The notes under the pieces are model-generated. The model was not told where the DNA came from, ran no database searches, and was given only the letters and a program-made list of their open reading frames with translations. Of a DNA stretch of 29,214 nt, positions 13,968-21,574 are shown one piece after another. Origin of the DNA: a virus; the IMG/VR virus record IMGVR_UViG_3300031687_000077, positions 1-29,214 of that record; one strand, given 5' to 3'. Position 1 is the stretch's first letter, and each line of letters begins with the position of its first letter. The position numbers and the translations under genes are program-made.

Positions 13968-16279
13968 ATTCCCCGATGTTAGTAGTTAAGTCAGATGGTT
14001 CTAAGGTTCATATAGACCTAGATAAAATTCATAAAATGGTTCATAAGGCGTGTAAAGGTATTGCAGGTGTATCAGAGTCTTTAGTAGAAATGAACAGTGG
14101 TCTTCAGTTTTCTGAAGGTATCTCCACAATAGATATACAAAAGATTTTAGTTAAGTCTGCATCAGATTTAATCTCATTAGAAGCACCCAATTACCAATAT
14201 GTCGCCGCCAGACTATTACTGTTTGGTGTTCAAAAACAAGTGTTTAACACTAAGTGGAAAGACTCTACCATCTATCCACCACTCAATGAAATCATAGATA
14301 AGAACATAAAGAAAGGGGTATATGACCCTGAGATTCTTAATATGTATACTCTAGAACAGATACAAGAATGTGACAAATACATTAAACATAGTAGAGACCT
14401 AACATTCACATATGCAGGTCTACAACAAATCGTAGACAAATACTTAGTTCAAGACAGGTCTAATTCTGAAGTGTTCGAGACACCTCAGTTCATGTATATG
14501 TTAATAGCAATGACTTTATTCCACAATTACGAAGAAGAGACGAGATTAGATTATGTCAAAAGATACTACGATGCAATATCAACTTTTAAAATCAGTATAC
14601 CCACACCTATTATGGCAGGGGTCAGAACACCTTTACGACAATTCGCATCATGCGTACTCGTTGATGCCGATGATTCCCTCGATTCAATCTTTACGAGTGA
14701 CATGGCAATCGGAAGATATGTCGCCCAACGTGCAGGAATTGGAATTAACATGGGGAGAATACGAGGACTTGGTTCAAAGATACGAGGTGGAGAAGTCCAA
14801 CATACAGGAGTCATCCCTTTCCTCAAAAAGTTTGAAGCAACAGTTAGAAGTTGCACCCAAAACGGAGTACGGGGTGGAAGCGCAACGGTACATTTTCCAA
14901 TCTGGCATCAAGAAATCGAAGACATCCTTGTTCTCAAAAACAATAAGGGGACAGAAGACAACAGAGTAAGAAAACTGGATTATAGTATTCAGATATCTAA
15001 ACTATTTTATGAAAGGTTTTTAAAGAACGAGGACATAACATTGTTTAGTCCTCACAACACGCCTGGCTTATATGAAGCATTTGGAACACCTGAGTTTGAC
15101 GAACTATACGAAAAGTATGAACGTGCAACCTCAATTCCAAAAACCAAGGTTAGTGCAAGAGAATTGTTTACGGATATGTTGAAAGAACGTGCTGAAACAG
15201 GACGTATCTATATTATGAATATCGACCATTGCAATTCTCATAGTAGTTTCACGGACAAGGTGAACATGAGTAATCTTTGTCAAGAAATTACACTACCAAC
15301 AGACCCATTGACTCATATCGATGGAGATGGCGAGATAGCGTTATGCATTTTAAGTGCAATCAATGTTGGTATCATCAAGATGGATGAATTATCAAACCTA
15401 TGTGACCTTGCAGTGAGAGGACTTGAGGAACTTATAGATTTCCAAGAGTATCCTGTAGAAGCTGCAGAGAGGTCAACCCTCGCAAGAAGGTCACTAGGTA
15501 TTGGTTATATTGGTCTTGCACATTTCCTTGCAAAGAATAGAGTCAAGTATGACGACCCTGAAGCACATAAATTAGTGCATGAACTTACAGAGTCATTCCA
15601 ATATCATTTACTATGTGCATCAAATCAAATTGCATCAGAGAAAGGTGCGTGTGAAGGTTTCGGTGGAACAAAATATGCACAAGGTCAACTACCTATCGAC
15701 CATTACAAAAAAGAAGTCGATGAGATTACCCCTCATGTATTGAAACATGACTGGGAAAAATTAAGAACTTGTATTAAGGTTCACGGGTTAAGACACTCCA
15801 CATTGACTGCACAAATGCCGTCAGAGAGTTCCTCAGTCGTCTCTAATGCGACTAACGGAGTAGAACCACCTAGAGACTACCTAAGTGTCAAGAAGAGTAA
15901 GAAAGGAACACTTAAACAAGTAGTCCCTCAGTATTCCATGTATAAGAACTTCTATACATTACTATGGGATATGCCAGATAACGATGGATACATAAAAACT
16001 ATTGCAGTGATGCAGAAGTTCTTTGACCAAGCAATTAGTGGTAACTGGAGTTACAACCCTGAGAATTTTACAGATGGAGAAGTTCCTGTATCAGTTCTTG
16101 CAGGAGATATGTTGAAGACATATAAGTATGGATGGAAGACATCATACTACCAAAATACAATGGACGGGAAAACTGAAGACGTAATTAAGGATGAGAATTC
16201 AGCAATGAATGAATACATTCCACCTATGTTAAACAGTCCCGATAGTGAAGAGGAAGATTGCGATGCCTGTGCGATATGA
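13964..16279 (+). CDS. nrdA: Ribonucleoside-diphosphate reductase alpha subunit, class Ia
   Basis: The protein is 771 aa, full length for class Ia. It reduces NDPs to dNDPs with NrdB. Residues about 5-90 form an ATP-cone-like regulatory domain. Active-site features are visible: C230 in FASCVLVDADD, N437/C439/E441 in MSNLCQEITLP (the same numbers as E. coli), C461 in EIALCILSA, and the radical-transfer pair Y728-Y729 in KTSYYQNT. The C-terminal C766-x2-C769 (DCDACAI) would be the redox relay, reduced by the glutaredoxin encoded downstream. The start overlaps the primase stop (ATGA). A 2OG oxygenase gene separates it from nrdB. Confidence 0.97.
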   Translation: MNSPMLVVKSDGSKVHIDLDKIHKMVHKACKGIAGVSESLVEMNSGLQFSEGISTIDIQKILVKSASDLISLEAPNYQYVAARLLLFGVQKQVFNTKWKDSTIYPPLNEIIDKNIKKGVYDPEILNMYTLEQIQECDKYIKHSRDLTFTYAGLQQIVDKYLVQDRSNSEVFETPQFMYMLIAMTLFHNYEEETRLDYVKRYYDAISTFKISIPTPIMAGVRTPLRQFASCVLVDADDSLDSIFTSDMAIGRYVAQRAGIGINMGRIRGLGSKIRGGEVQHTGVIPFLKKFEATVRSCTQNGVRGGSATVHFPIWHQEIEDILVLKNNKGTEDNRVRKLDYSIQISKLFYERFLKNEDITLFSPHNTPGLYEAFGTPEFDELYEKYERATSIPKTKVSARELFTDMLKERAETGRIYIMNIDHCNSHSSFTDKVNMSNLCQEITLPTDPLTHIDGDGEIALCILSAINVGIIKMDELSNLCDLAVRGLEELIDFQEYPVEAAERSTLARRSLGIGYIGLAHFLAKNRVKYDDPEAHKLVHELTESFQYHLLCASNQIASEKGACEGFGGTKYAQGQLPIDHYKKEVDEITPHVLKHDWEKLRTCIKVHGLRHSTLTAQMPSESSSVVSNATNGVEPPRDYLSVKKSKKGTLKQVVPQYSMYKNFYTLLWDMPDNDGYIKTIAVMQKFFDQAISGNWSYNPENFTDGEVPVSVLAGDMLKTYKYGWKTSYYQNTMDGKTEDVIKDENSAMNEYIPPMLNSPDSEEEDCDACAI

Positions 16280-17276
16280 AGATAAGTTAGTAAAGATAGA
16301 ATTAGAAGATGTACCTGAAGGTGCTAAAATTGATTCCAAAGATGGTAAAGCAACCATTAAAGGATGGACTAATGACCTAACAAGAGACTTTCAGAAGAAT
16401 GGTTATGTTATTCTAAGAAATTTCATACCTAAAGACATTATCAATATGACCTTGGACTCATGGTTGTCACTTGAAAATAAACCCGAATGGAATGAGACCT
16501 TCTTTGATGTAGAAGAAGATATCATTCACGATTCACCTAAAGAATCTTTGAATAAATCTTCGGGATGTTACTCCTTTCCACCTGCAGTTGCACTACATAG
16601 ATGGTTAAGAGATAATCTCGACAAGACTATTGATATGCAACTCGTAGAAACCTATGCATACACTAGGAAATACGGAAGAGGTTCATATCTTAAAGCACAT
16701 AGTGACCGACCTTCATGTGAAGTAAGTGCAACGATTTGTCTTAAGTATAAAACAGATGACAATACCCCTTGGAAGATATGGGTTCAGAAAGATAAGAACT
16801 ATATCAATGATGCAAGAGGTGAAGGTCAACAAGTATTCTTTGAAGAGATGCAAAACATCCCTCATAGAGATAGAAAAGGAATACCTATATCATTAGAAGT
16901 AGGAGACCTCTTACTTTATCAAGGGCCGAATGCAGTTCACTGGAGAGATACTCTTTTAGGTGACCATTCATATCATATGTTTTTACACTTCATCAATCAT
17001 GGTGGACAAATAAATGCATTTGATAAATTCCATCAACCCAAGGAGAGACCAAGGTCAGACGGAAGACCTCATAATGTATTTGCATATGATGGAAGAAAGA
17101 GTAGATATCATCATGAACAACAAAAATATTTCCATGATGCGATGGAATTTTGGAATGAGTGGGGTGCTGGTGAATACGATTGGTTTGACCCATCAGAATA
17201 TATAAACAACTATGATATCATAGAAGACGTAGAGTTAACAGACAGAGAAAAGAGACTAATAGATGACAGTATTTAA
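16263..17276 (+). CDS. 2-oxoglutarate/Fe(II)-dependent oxygenase between nrdA and nrdB
   Basis: The protein is 337 aa from ATG 16263, which has a GAGGA site about eight bases upstream and overlaps nrdA by 17 bases. The double-stranded beta-helix signature is present: H146-x-D148 in KAHSDRPSCEVS and the distal His in NAVHWRDTLLG (H226). A hydrophobic strand with HMFLHFINHGG follows. Residues 1-35 form a separate small segment with a DGKATIKGW beta turn. The family hydroxylates small molecules, proteins or nucleic acids; the substrate here is unknown. The overlaps on both sides place it firmly in the dNTP operon. Confidence 0.9.
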   Translation: MPVRYEDKLVKIELEDVPEGAKIDSKDGKATIKGWTNDLTRDFQKNGYVILRNFIPKDIINMTLDSWLSLENKPEWNETFFDVEEDIIHDSPKESLNKSSGCYSFPPAVALHRWLRDNLDKTIDMQLVETYAYTRKYGRGSYLKAHSDRPSCEVSATICLKYKTDDNTPWKIWVQKDKNYINDARGEGQQVFFEEMQNIPHRDRKGIPISLEVGDLLLYQGPNAVHWRDTLLGDHSYHMFLHFINHGGQINAFDKFHQPKERPRSDGRPHNVFAYDGRKSRYHHEQQKYFHDAMEFWNEWGAGEYDWFDPSEYINNYDIIEDVELTDREKRLIDDSI

Positions 17277-18360
17277 TAAGAAAAAGGTAGACTTCACTAA
17301 GGAACAAATGTTCTTCGGTGAACAGTTAAACACCCAAAGATTTGATGAGTTCAAATACCCAGTATTTGATAAACTCACTCAGAAACAATTAGGTTTCTTT
17401 TGGAGACCCGAAGAGGTGTCCTTGCAGAAAGATAGAAGTGATTATCAACAACTTAATGATGCACAAAAACATATCTTTACATCGAATCTAAGATACCAAA
17501 CACTACTAGATAGTGTTCAAGGTCGTGCTCCTTCTATTGCATTTCTACCATTTGTAAGTATCCCTGAATTAGAGTCATGTATCATTACATGGGATTTTAT
17601 GGAGACGATACATTCACGAAGTTACACTCACATTATAAAGAATATCTATAGTGACCCTAGTGATGTGTTCGACACTATCCTAGAAGAACCAGCAATCCTT
17701 GCTCGTGCAGAATCAGTTACACAAAAATACGATGAGTTTATTGATATCGGAAGACGTAAATTGATGGGTCATAAGATAGATGATTACGATTTATATAAGG
17801 CACTTTACCTTGCATTGATATCAGTTAACATCTTAGAAGGGATTCGTTTCTATGTTTCCTTCGCCTGTTCATTCGGATTTGGTGAATTGAAAATGATGGA
17901 AGGAAGTGCAAAAATCATATCTCTAATTGCAAGAGATGAGTCACAACATCTTGCAATCACAACACACATATTGAAGTGTTATCAGAAACACGAGAACAAC
18001 AAAACAATGAACAAGGTCATGAAGGATTGTGAACCTGAAGTGTATCAGATGTTTGAAGATGCAGTCAACCAAGAGAAAGATTGGGCAGACTTCTTATTCC
18101 AACACGGGTCAATGATTGGTCTATCTACTCAGTTACTTGGACACTATGTTGAATACACTGCAAACAAAAGACTAAGAGCGATTGGTCTCAACCCTATATA
18201 TGACAGAAGTTCCACAAATAATCCACTACCTTGGACTGAACATTGGTTCAATTCAAGAGGATTACAGAATGCACCACAAGAGACAGAAATTGAATCATAT
18301 GTCATTGGTGGTATTAAACAAGATGTTGATGATGATTCATTCAAAGGATTTACATTATGA
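17263..18360 (+). CDS. nrdB: Ribonucleoside-diphosphate reductase beta subunit, class Ia
   Basis: The protein is 365 aa. It houses the diiron centre and the tyrosyl radical for NrdA. All ligand positions can be seen: D83 (LLDSVQGR), E114 and H117 and the radical Y121 in FMETIHSRSYTHI, a later Glu in NILEGIRFYVSF, and Glu/His in ARDESQHLAIT. They match E. coli D84, E115, H118 and Y122 with an offset of one. It overlaps the oxygenase gene by 14 bases and the glutaredoxin gene by an ATGA. Confidence 0.97.
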   Translation: MTVFNKKKVDFTKEQMFFGEQLNTQRFDEFKYPVFDKLTQKQLGFFWRPEEVSLQKDRSDYQQLNDAQKHIFTSNLRYQTLLDSVQGRAPSIAFLPFVSIPELESCIITWDFMETIHSRSYTHIIKNIYSDPSDVFDTILEEPAILARAESVTQKYDEFIDIGRRKLMGHKIDDYDLYKALYLALISVNILEGIRFYVSFACSFGFGELKMMEGSAKIISLIARDESQHLAITTHILKCYQKHENNKTMNKVMKDCEPEVYQMFEDAVNQEKDWADFLFQHGSMIGLSTQLLGHYVEYTANKRLRAIGLNPIYDRSSTNNPLPWTEHWFNSRGLQNAPQETEIESYVIGGIKQDVDDDSFKGFTL

Positions 18361-18575
18361 TTGAGATATGGGGGAAAACACAATGTCCCTATTGTGACAT
18401 GGCGAAAACACTATGTGAAAGTAAGGGTATAGAATACACTTACCAACAATTAGGTGAGGACTTTACTAGAGAAGATTTAATGGAAATATTCCCAACTGCA
18501 CGAACCTTCCCACAAATAAAAGTGGACGGTGAATCGATTGGTGGATTTGATAACCTAAAGGACATGATTGCATGA
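18357..18575 (+). CDS. Glutaredoxin
   Basis: The protein is 72 aa with the dithiol active site CPYC (residues 10-13), the TFPQIKVDG segment containing the cis-Pro, and the GGFDNL motif that binds glutathione. This is a complete small glutaredoxin. Its gene overlaps both nrdB and the next gene by ATGA, so it is probably the reductant for NrdA. Confidence 0.95.
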   Translation: MIEIWGKTQCPYCDMAKTLCESKGIEYTYQQLGEDFTREDLMEIFPTARTFPQIKVDGESIGGFDNLKDMIA

Positions 18576-18823
18576 ACAGATGGTGGCAAGTGTTATGGGG
18601 TAGTCAAGAAGAGAACGACCTCGAACAGAAGATTGCAAACAAGGTTGTCAAGGAGATTAATCTCAAACAACATGAAATTGGAACTCCCGACCCCGATGAT
18701 TTAACAATAGAAAATGCATATAAGACTAGGTGGATATGGTATCACACTATACTTGCAGGACTTATGTTCCTAATAGTTATTGTCCAACTTGGTATATTCA
18801 CATTACTCGCAGTTAAGTTATGA
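18572..18823 (+). CDS. Small single-pass membrane protein
   Basis: The protein is 83 aa. The first 55 residues are soluble and charged; one membrane segment (about 58-80, around GLMFLIVIVQLGIFTLL) ends the protein. It starts at an ATGA overlap with glutaredoxin and ends with another. Its co-translation with RNR genes could mean a membrane-linked role, but no family is recognised. Confidence 0.75.
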   Translation: MNRWWQVLWGSQEENDLEQKIANKVVKEINLKQHEIGTPDPDDLTIENAYKTRWIWYHTILAGLMFLIVIVQLGIFTLLAVKL

Positions 18824-19065
18824 TTATTCACGCATACATTTTTAATGATGCACAACAGGGTGTCCAAGATATGAGGATTCAACATATGTTGAAGACCCTA
18901 GACCCCAAAGAACACGAAGTCCGAATTTTTATTCTAGGACAGGATTTCCATCAATCAGATGTAGAACATCCGTTGCCATTTGCAACACTGGATGGTAAGA
19001 AGAAGTCATTTGATAATTTATGGAATGAAGTAATAGGAGAAAAATTACATGATAAAGATATTTAA
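18820..19065 (+). CDS. Small unknown protein in the nrd operon
   Basis: The protein is 81 aa, starting at the overlap with the previous stop. It begins with a hydrophobic strand (MIIHAYIFN), then an acidic/basic alpha-beta sequence including HEVRIFILGQDFHQSD. The pattern could be a small alpha/beta fold. No catalytic motif or family recognised. It overlaps the next gene by 17 bases. Confidence 0.7.
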   Translation: MIIHAYIFNDAQQGVQDMRIQHMLKTLDPKEHEVRIFILGQDFHQSDVEHPLPFATLDGKKKSFDNLWNEVIGEKLHDKDI

Positions 19066-19210
19066 AATACACTGCAACGGTTGTAAAAGCGAATGCGACA
19101 TTCATCATGAGATGGATACAGACCCATATAATATCGAAAATTGTCCATTCTGTGGCGAAGAGATAGATGAAGATGAAGTTGAATTCATCGGTGAAATTGA
19201 AACAGAATAA
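19049..19210 (+). CDS. Small zinc-ribbon protein (53 aa)
   Basis: ATG 19049 has AGGAG about ten bases upstream and overlaps the previous gene. Two Cys pairs, CNGC near the N-terminus and CPFC in the middle, flank His residues, giving a Cys4 zinc-ribbon arrangement. The C-terminus is acidic (EEIDEDEVEF). Such small ribbons often bind nucleic acid or proteins; the role here is unknown. It appears to be the last gene of the primase/nrd operon. Confidence 0.75.
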   Translation: MIKIFKIHCNGCKSECDIHHEMDTDPYNIENCPFCGEEIDEDEVEFIGEIETE

Positions 19211-19224
19211 TTCCTAAAAACCCC

Positions 19225-19254
19225 TTGACCTAGACCCCTATCTTATGTTATACT
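19225..19254 (+). promoter_or_regulatory. Sigma70-like promoter of the zinc-peptidase gene
   Basis: TTGACC (19225-19230) and TATACT (19249-19254) are 18 bases apart in the gap after the nrd operon. A start near 19261 leaves about six bases before ATG 19267, so Met7 (19285) could be the translated start. Confidence 0.75.
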
Positions 19255-19266
19255 AGATGTATAGTT

Positions 19267-19725
19267 ATGAGAAAGAAGAACTACATGGTCAATGTTGGAA
19301 TAATAGGTCAAATCGCAAGAAAGAATGACATCCACGGGTATATCCAAGATACCATTTACCATTTACACCCCAAACTAAGACGAAATGTAGACCTAGAGTT
19401 GTCTATTACATCATATAAGATGGAAGAGGGTGACTACAACTATGCAACTTGTTCAGGTAACAAGAATACAATAGAGATTGTTTTGAATAGATTAGATGAA
19501 GACGGAGACAAATTCTCACATGACCAAATGATGTTGAACCTTGCACACGAATTAGTTCACGCAAAACAGTTTATTAAGGGTGAATTATCCCCAAAACTAC
19601 AAAGATTTAAACACAAATACCATGGAAAAACTCCTTATTCGAGACAACCATGGGAGAAAGAAGCATACAAAATGGAGAGTAAATTATTCAATATGTTTTG
19701 GGTTGGAAGAGAAAATTTCATATAA
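19267..19725 (+). CDS. Putative zinc metallopeptidase (SprT-like HExxH protein)
   Basis: The protein is 152 aa. The zinc motif is H94-E95-x2-H98 in NLAHELVHAKQF. A later acidic site in PWEKEAYKMES (E130, E132 or E136) could supply the third ligand. The layout resembles the small SprT-like proteins of marine phages. Possible substrates are host or phage proteins; nothing in the sequence names one. ATG 19267 is only about six bases from the predicted transcript start, so ATG 19285 is an alternative. Confidence 0.8.
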   Translation: MRKKNYMVNVGIIGQIARKNDIHGYIQDTIYHLHPKLRRNVDLELSITSYKMEEGDYNYATCSGNKNTIEIVLNRLDEDGDKFSHDQMMLNLAHELVHAKQFIKGELSPKLQRFKHKYHGKTPYSRQPWEKEAYKMESKLFNMFWVGRENFI

Positions 19726-19739
19726 AACCAAAATACTAC

Positions 19740-19769
19740 TTGACAATGACTCTCACTTTTTGTTATAAT
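19740..19769 (+). promoter_or_regulatory. Near-consensus sigma70 promoter
   Basis: A perfect TTGACA (19740-19745) and a perfect TATAAT (19764-19769) are separated by 18 bases. It faces a stretch of about 430 bases with no convincing gene until 20202, which argues that the product is RNA. Confidence 0.85.
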
Positions 19770-19886
19770 ATACATATAGTCGGAAAAGAAAACGACTTTA
19801 AAACCTTCTCGAAAGAGATAACCAAAGATTCTTTACCATTCGGAAATTTTGACAACCTGTTAAGTGTTTACGATAGTGAGTGGTAG
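19746..19886 (+). CDS. Possible 46-aa ORF, doubtful
   Basis: An ATG at 19746 opens a 46-codon frame whose second half (NDFKTFSKEITKDSLPFGNF) looks protein-like. The ATG has no binding site and lies between the -35 and -10 boxes of a strong promoter, so it could not be translated from that transcript. It could be the remains of an older gene, or a gene with an unrecognised start after 19776. Listed so that it is not overlooked. Confidence 0.25.
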   Translation: MTLTFCYNIHIVGKENDFKTFSKEITKDSLPFGNFDNLLSVYDSEW

Positions 19887-20180
19887 TAAGTGTAGTATAC
19901 AGTAAGTCGGGAATCCAGCGCAAAGAAACTCTTCAACCTCACCTTGACGATACCATGGTGTCCCAATTCTCCCCTTCTGCTTCGGCACGGGTGAACACGG
20001 ACAACTGAAAACGACTAAGACTGTAATTAATGATTAGCATCAACGGCAGATGGAATTGGGACTATAGAGAATAGCAATCTTGAACCCCTAAGTGTGTGCG
20101 TTTTTATGGACGACTGGAACCAACGAAACTTTTGATGTAGTCCCTCACGGTTCCTTCGTAAATTTCCACCTTTTTTATAA
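19777..20180 (+). ncRNA. Candidate structured non-coding RNA
   Basis: From the predicted start of the promoter at 19740-19769 to a TTTTTT tract at 20171-20176 there is no convincing reading frame. Several stable RNA elements are visible: TCTC-GAAA-GAGA (about 19808-19819), TGC-TTCG-GCA (19978-19987) with CCC/GGG outside it (19971-19973 and 19989-19991), a TGTCC/GGACA pairing (19959-19963 with 19999-20003) enclosing that hairpin, and a 9-bp long-range helix GGGACTATA (20058-20066) with TGTAGTCCC (20136-20144). GNRA and UUCG tetraloops are typical of folded RNAs. The GGGACTA/TAGTCCC pair faintly recalls the P7 helix of group I introns, but I could not find the rest of such a core. The boundaries are approximate. 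Confidence 0.5.
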
Positions 20181-20201
20181 ACTAAATTAGAACGGAGAAA
20201 G

Positions 20202-20378
20202 ATGGAATTTAGTACATTTTGCAATCATATGTTTCAAGAGAATTGTCACGAACGTAGACAAAACGAGGAACAGGAATATGAAACAGTCGAACAATACGTT
20301 GATAACGGAAGTAACCTTGTATTCTTAAGAAAAGAATATATGAAATACTTAAACAGTCCCCAAAATATCCTTAAATAG
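20202..20378 (+). CDS. Small acidic protein (58 aa)
   Basis: ATG 20202 follows GGAG (20194-20197) at a good distance. The protein begins MEFSTFCNHMFQENCHERRQ and continues with an acidic middle (NEEQEYETVEQYVDNG). Short proteins with a similar F-x-x-x-M-x-x-x-N-x-x-E-R pattern occur in marine T4-like phages in my recollection. Function unknown. The next promoter begins four bases after its stop. Confidence 0.75.
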   Translation: MEFSTFCNHMFQENCHERRQNEEQEYETVEQYVDNGSNLVFLRKEYMKYLNSPQNILK

Positions 20379-20381
20379 GGG

Positions 20382-20411
20382 TTGACAGTGACGCCACAAA
20401 AGTGGTATAAT
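20382..20411 (+). promoter_or_regulatory. Consensus sigma70 promoter of the HAD nucleotidase gene
   Basis: A perfect TTGACA (20382-20387) and a perfect TATAAT (20406-20411) are 18 bases apart, with the start codon at 20437 and an AAGGA site before it. Confidence 0.9.
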
Positions 20412-20436
20412 TACTGGGTAATAAGGAAATAATACA

Positions 20437-20937
20437 ATGAAAATAGAAAGAATATTCATCGACATGGACGGAGTCCTTGCCGATTTCAACACTGGAGTGG
20501 AGACACTCACTGGAACACCTTTTCCAAATACGGATAAGGGTCATAACGATTATGACGAAAGAAAAGAAGAGTTAACGAACAAGAGATTGTTCAGACACTT
20601 ACCCCCTATGCCAGATATGTATGAACTGATTGGATATGTCAGACACACAAATCTTCCTTGGGAAATACTAACTGCTGCTGGTGTTATCAACAGAGAGTTG
20701 GTAGTGTATGACAAGAACGAATGGATTAAAGAATACATTAGTCCGACAGTTGTAGTCACCTGCACAATGACAGGAAGTCAGAAGGGTGCATTCGCCTTTG
20801 AGGGAAGTGTCCTCATTGACGACAGAGTAAAGAACATAGAAGCGTGGGAAGCAAATGGTGGAATAGGAATACTACACACCAATGCAAGAACCACGATAAC
20901 AGAATTGAAGACTCTCAGAAATGGGAGTGCTTCTTAA
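20437..20937 (+). CDS. HAD-superfamily 5'-nucleotidase-like protein
   Basis: The protein is 166 aa. Motif I of the HAD phosphatases is IDMDGVLADF, with nucleophile D9 and acid D11. Motif III/IV is VLIDDRVKNI with D128 and D129, and K116 could be the conserved lysine. The size and the DGVLADF start fit the 5'(3')-deoxyribonucleotidase (NT5C-like) branch, which removes phosphate from dNMPs; other small HAD phosphatases remain possible. It has its own strong promoter. Confidence 0.85.
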   Translation: MKIERIFIDMDGVLADFNTGVETLTGTPFPNTDKGHNDYDERKEELTNKRLFRHLPPMPDMYELIGYVRHTNLPWEILTAAGVINRELVVYDKNEWIKEYISPTVVVTCTMTGSQKGAFAFEGSVLIDDRVKNIEAWEANGGIGILHTNARTTITELKTLRNGSAS

Positions 20938-20940
20938 CAA

Positions 20941-20960
20941 ATTCAACAATCAAGTTGAAT
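20941..20960 (+). other. Hairpin after the nucleotidase gene
   Basis: ATTCAAC (20941-20947) and GTTGAAT (20954-20960) form a 7-bp perfect inverted repeat around a 6-base loop, starting four bases after the stop codon. No T tract follows, so it is not a classical terminator; an mRNA 3' stabiliser or a protein-binding site is possible. Confidence 0.6.
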
Positions 20961-21008
20961 GAATAGATGGACATGGGAATGTATCATCGCTTATATGGAG
21001 AAAATATA

Positions 21009-21266
21009 ATGGCTTTATCTAAAACGCAAAAAGTGTTAAACCTACTTTCAAAAGGTAAAAATGTAAAATGGACTACAATTCGTAACCGTTTTGACTTACA
21101 GAGTCCTGCTAGAACAGTAGGAAAACTTCAGTCAATGGGTCATGTAATCTATACTAATGTAAGTTCAGCTGGAACTTCATATAGAATGGGTACTCCGTCT
21201 CTTGCAATCTTGGCCGCTGGTCAAGCTGCAGTAAATGGTGGTTCACTCTTTACATATGACAGCTAA
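21009..21266 (+). CDS. Small winged-helix-like DNA-binding protein
   Basis: The protein is 85 aa from ATG 21009, chosen because GGAG (20997-21000) is eight bases upstream; frames from 20967 lack a site. The sequence has a helix-turn-helix pattern (KTQKVLNLLSKGKNVKWTTI, then RNRFDLQSPARTVGKLQSMG) followed by a beta wing (HVIYTNVSSAGTSYRMG). This fits a small winged-helix domain of a type seen in marine phages. Regulatory function is inferred. The 3' end is followed by a T-rich stretch, a late-type box and a strong hairpin. Confidence 0.8.
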   Translation: MALSKTQKVLNLLSKGKNVKWTTIRNRFDLQSPARTVGKLQSMGHVIYTNVSSAGTSYRMGTPSLAILAAGQAAVNGGSLFTYDS

Positions 21267-21286
21267 GAAATAACTTTTTTAGTTGA

Positions 21287-21293
21287 CTAAATA
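21287..21293 (+). promoter_or_regulatory. Late-type box CTAAATA abutting a terminator-like hairpin
   Basis: CTAAATA ends on the first base of the 11-bp hairpin at 21293-21318. A late transcript starting about six bases downstream would begin within the hairpin's left arm and so could not form the hairpin in full, whereas read-through RNA from upstream would. Confidence 0.5.
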
Positions 21294-21318
21294 ATAGACA
21301 CCCTTATGGGTGTCTATT
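21293..21318 (+). terminator. Strong hairpin, probable terminator
   Basis: AATAGACACCC (21293-21303) pairs without mismatch to GGGTGTCTATT (21308-21318) around a TTAT loop. Only a short T run (TTT) follows, so it may act as a terminator or an RNA-stabilising structure between the winged-helix gene and the next unit. Confidence 0.65.
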
Positions 21319-21336
21319 TGTAAGAGGATACAATAT

Positions 21337-21573
21337 ATGATAAAACGAAAATTAAAACAATGGTTCAATGCTATCAAGTATTGGTTCCTACCCGAATACG
21401 AAATCACCGTTTTTAGAACGCAGGATTTGACGGGTAATGTTTATAAGGATGAGTATGTATCCAAAAAAATACTAATCCAAAAAGAGAAACATCTCAAATT
21501 CAGAGATAAAGAAAAACGAATAGTCGAACTTCGAAGTGCGAAGGGATTGGACTATAGAATAAAGGAGCTATAA
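21337..21573 (+). CDS. Small basic phage protein
   Basis: The protein is 78 aa from ATG 21337, which has AAGAGG about nine bases upstream. It starts with a basic amphipathic helix (MIKRKLKQWFNAIKYWFLP) and continues as beta strands (YEITVFRTQDLTGNVYKDEY, KHLKFRDKEKRIVELRSAKG). Similar short proteins occur next to spanin-like genes in marine phages. Membrane-surface binding is suggested by the helix; function unknown. Confidence 0.75.
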   Translation: MIKRKLKQWFNAIKYWFLPEYEITVFRTQDLTGNVYKDEYVSKKILIQKEKHLKFRDKEKRIVELRSAKGLDYRIKEL

Positions 21574-21574
21574 T

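Noticed and set aside
14553-14969. Plus-strand ORF of 138 codons inside nrdA
   Set aside because: It lies wholly within nrdA in another frame, while the nrdA frame carries all the catalytic motifs.
19881-20160. tmRNA or complete group I intron in the gene-free stretch
   Set aside because: No tRNA-like ends, no tag reading frame with a resume codon and no convincing P4/P6 partners were found; only the P7-like GGGACTA/TAGTCCC pairing is suggestive.
20027-20224. Minus-strand ORF of 65 codons over the candidate RNA region
   Set aside because: It has no binding site, overlaps the start of the 20202 gene antisense, and no minus-strand promoter is evident.
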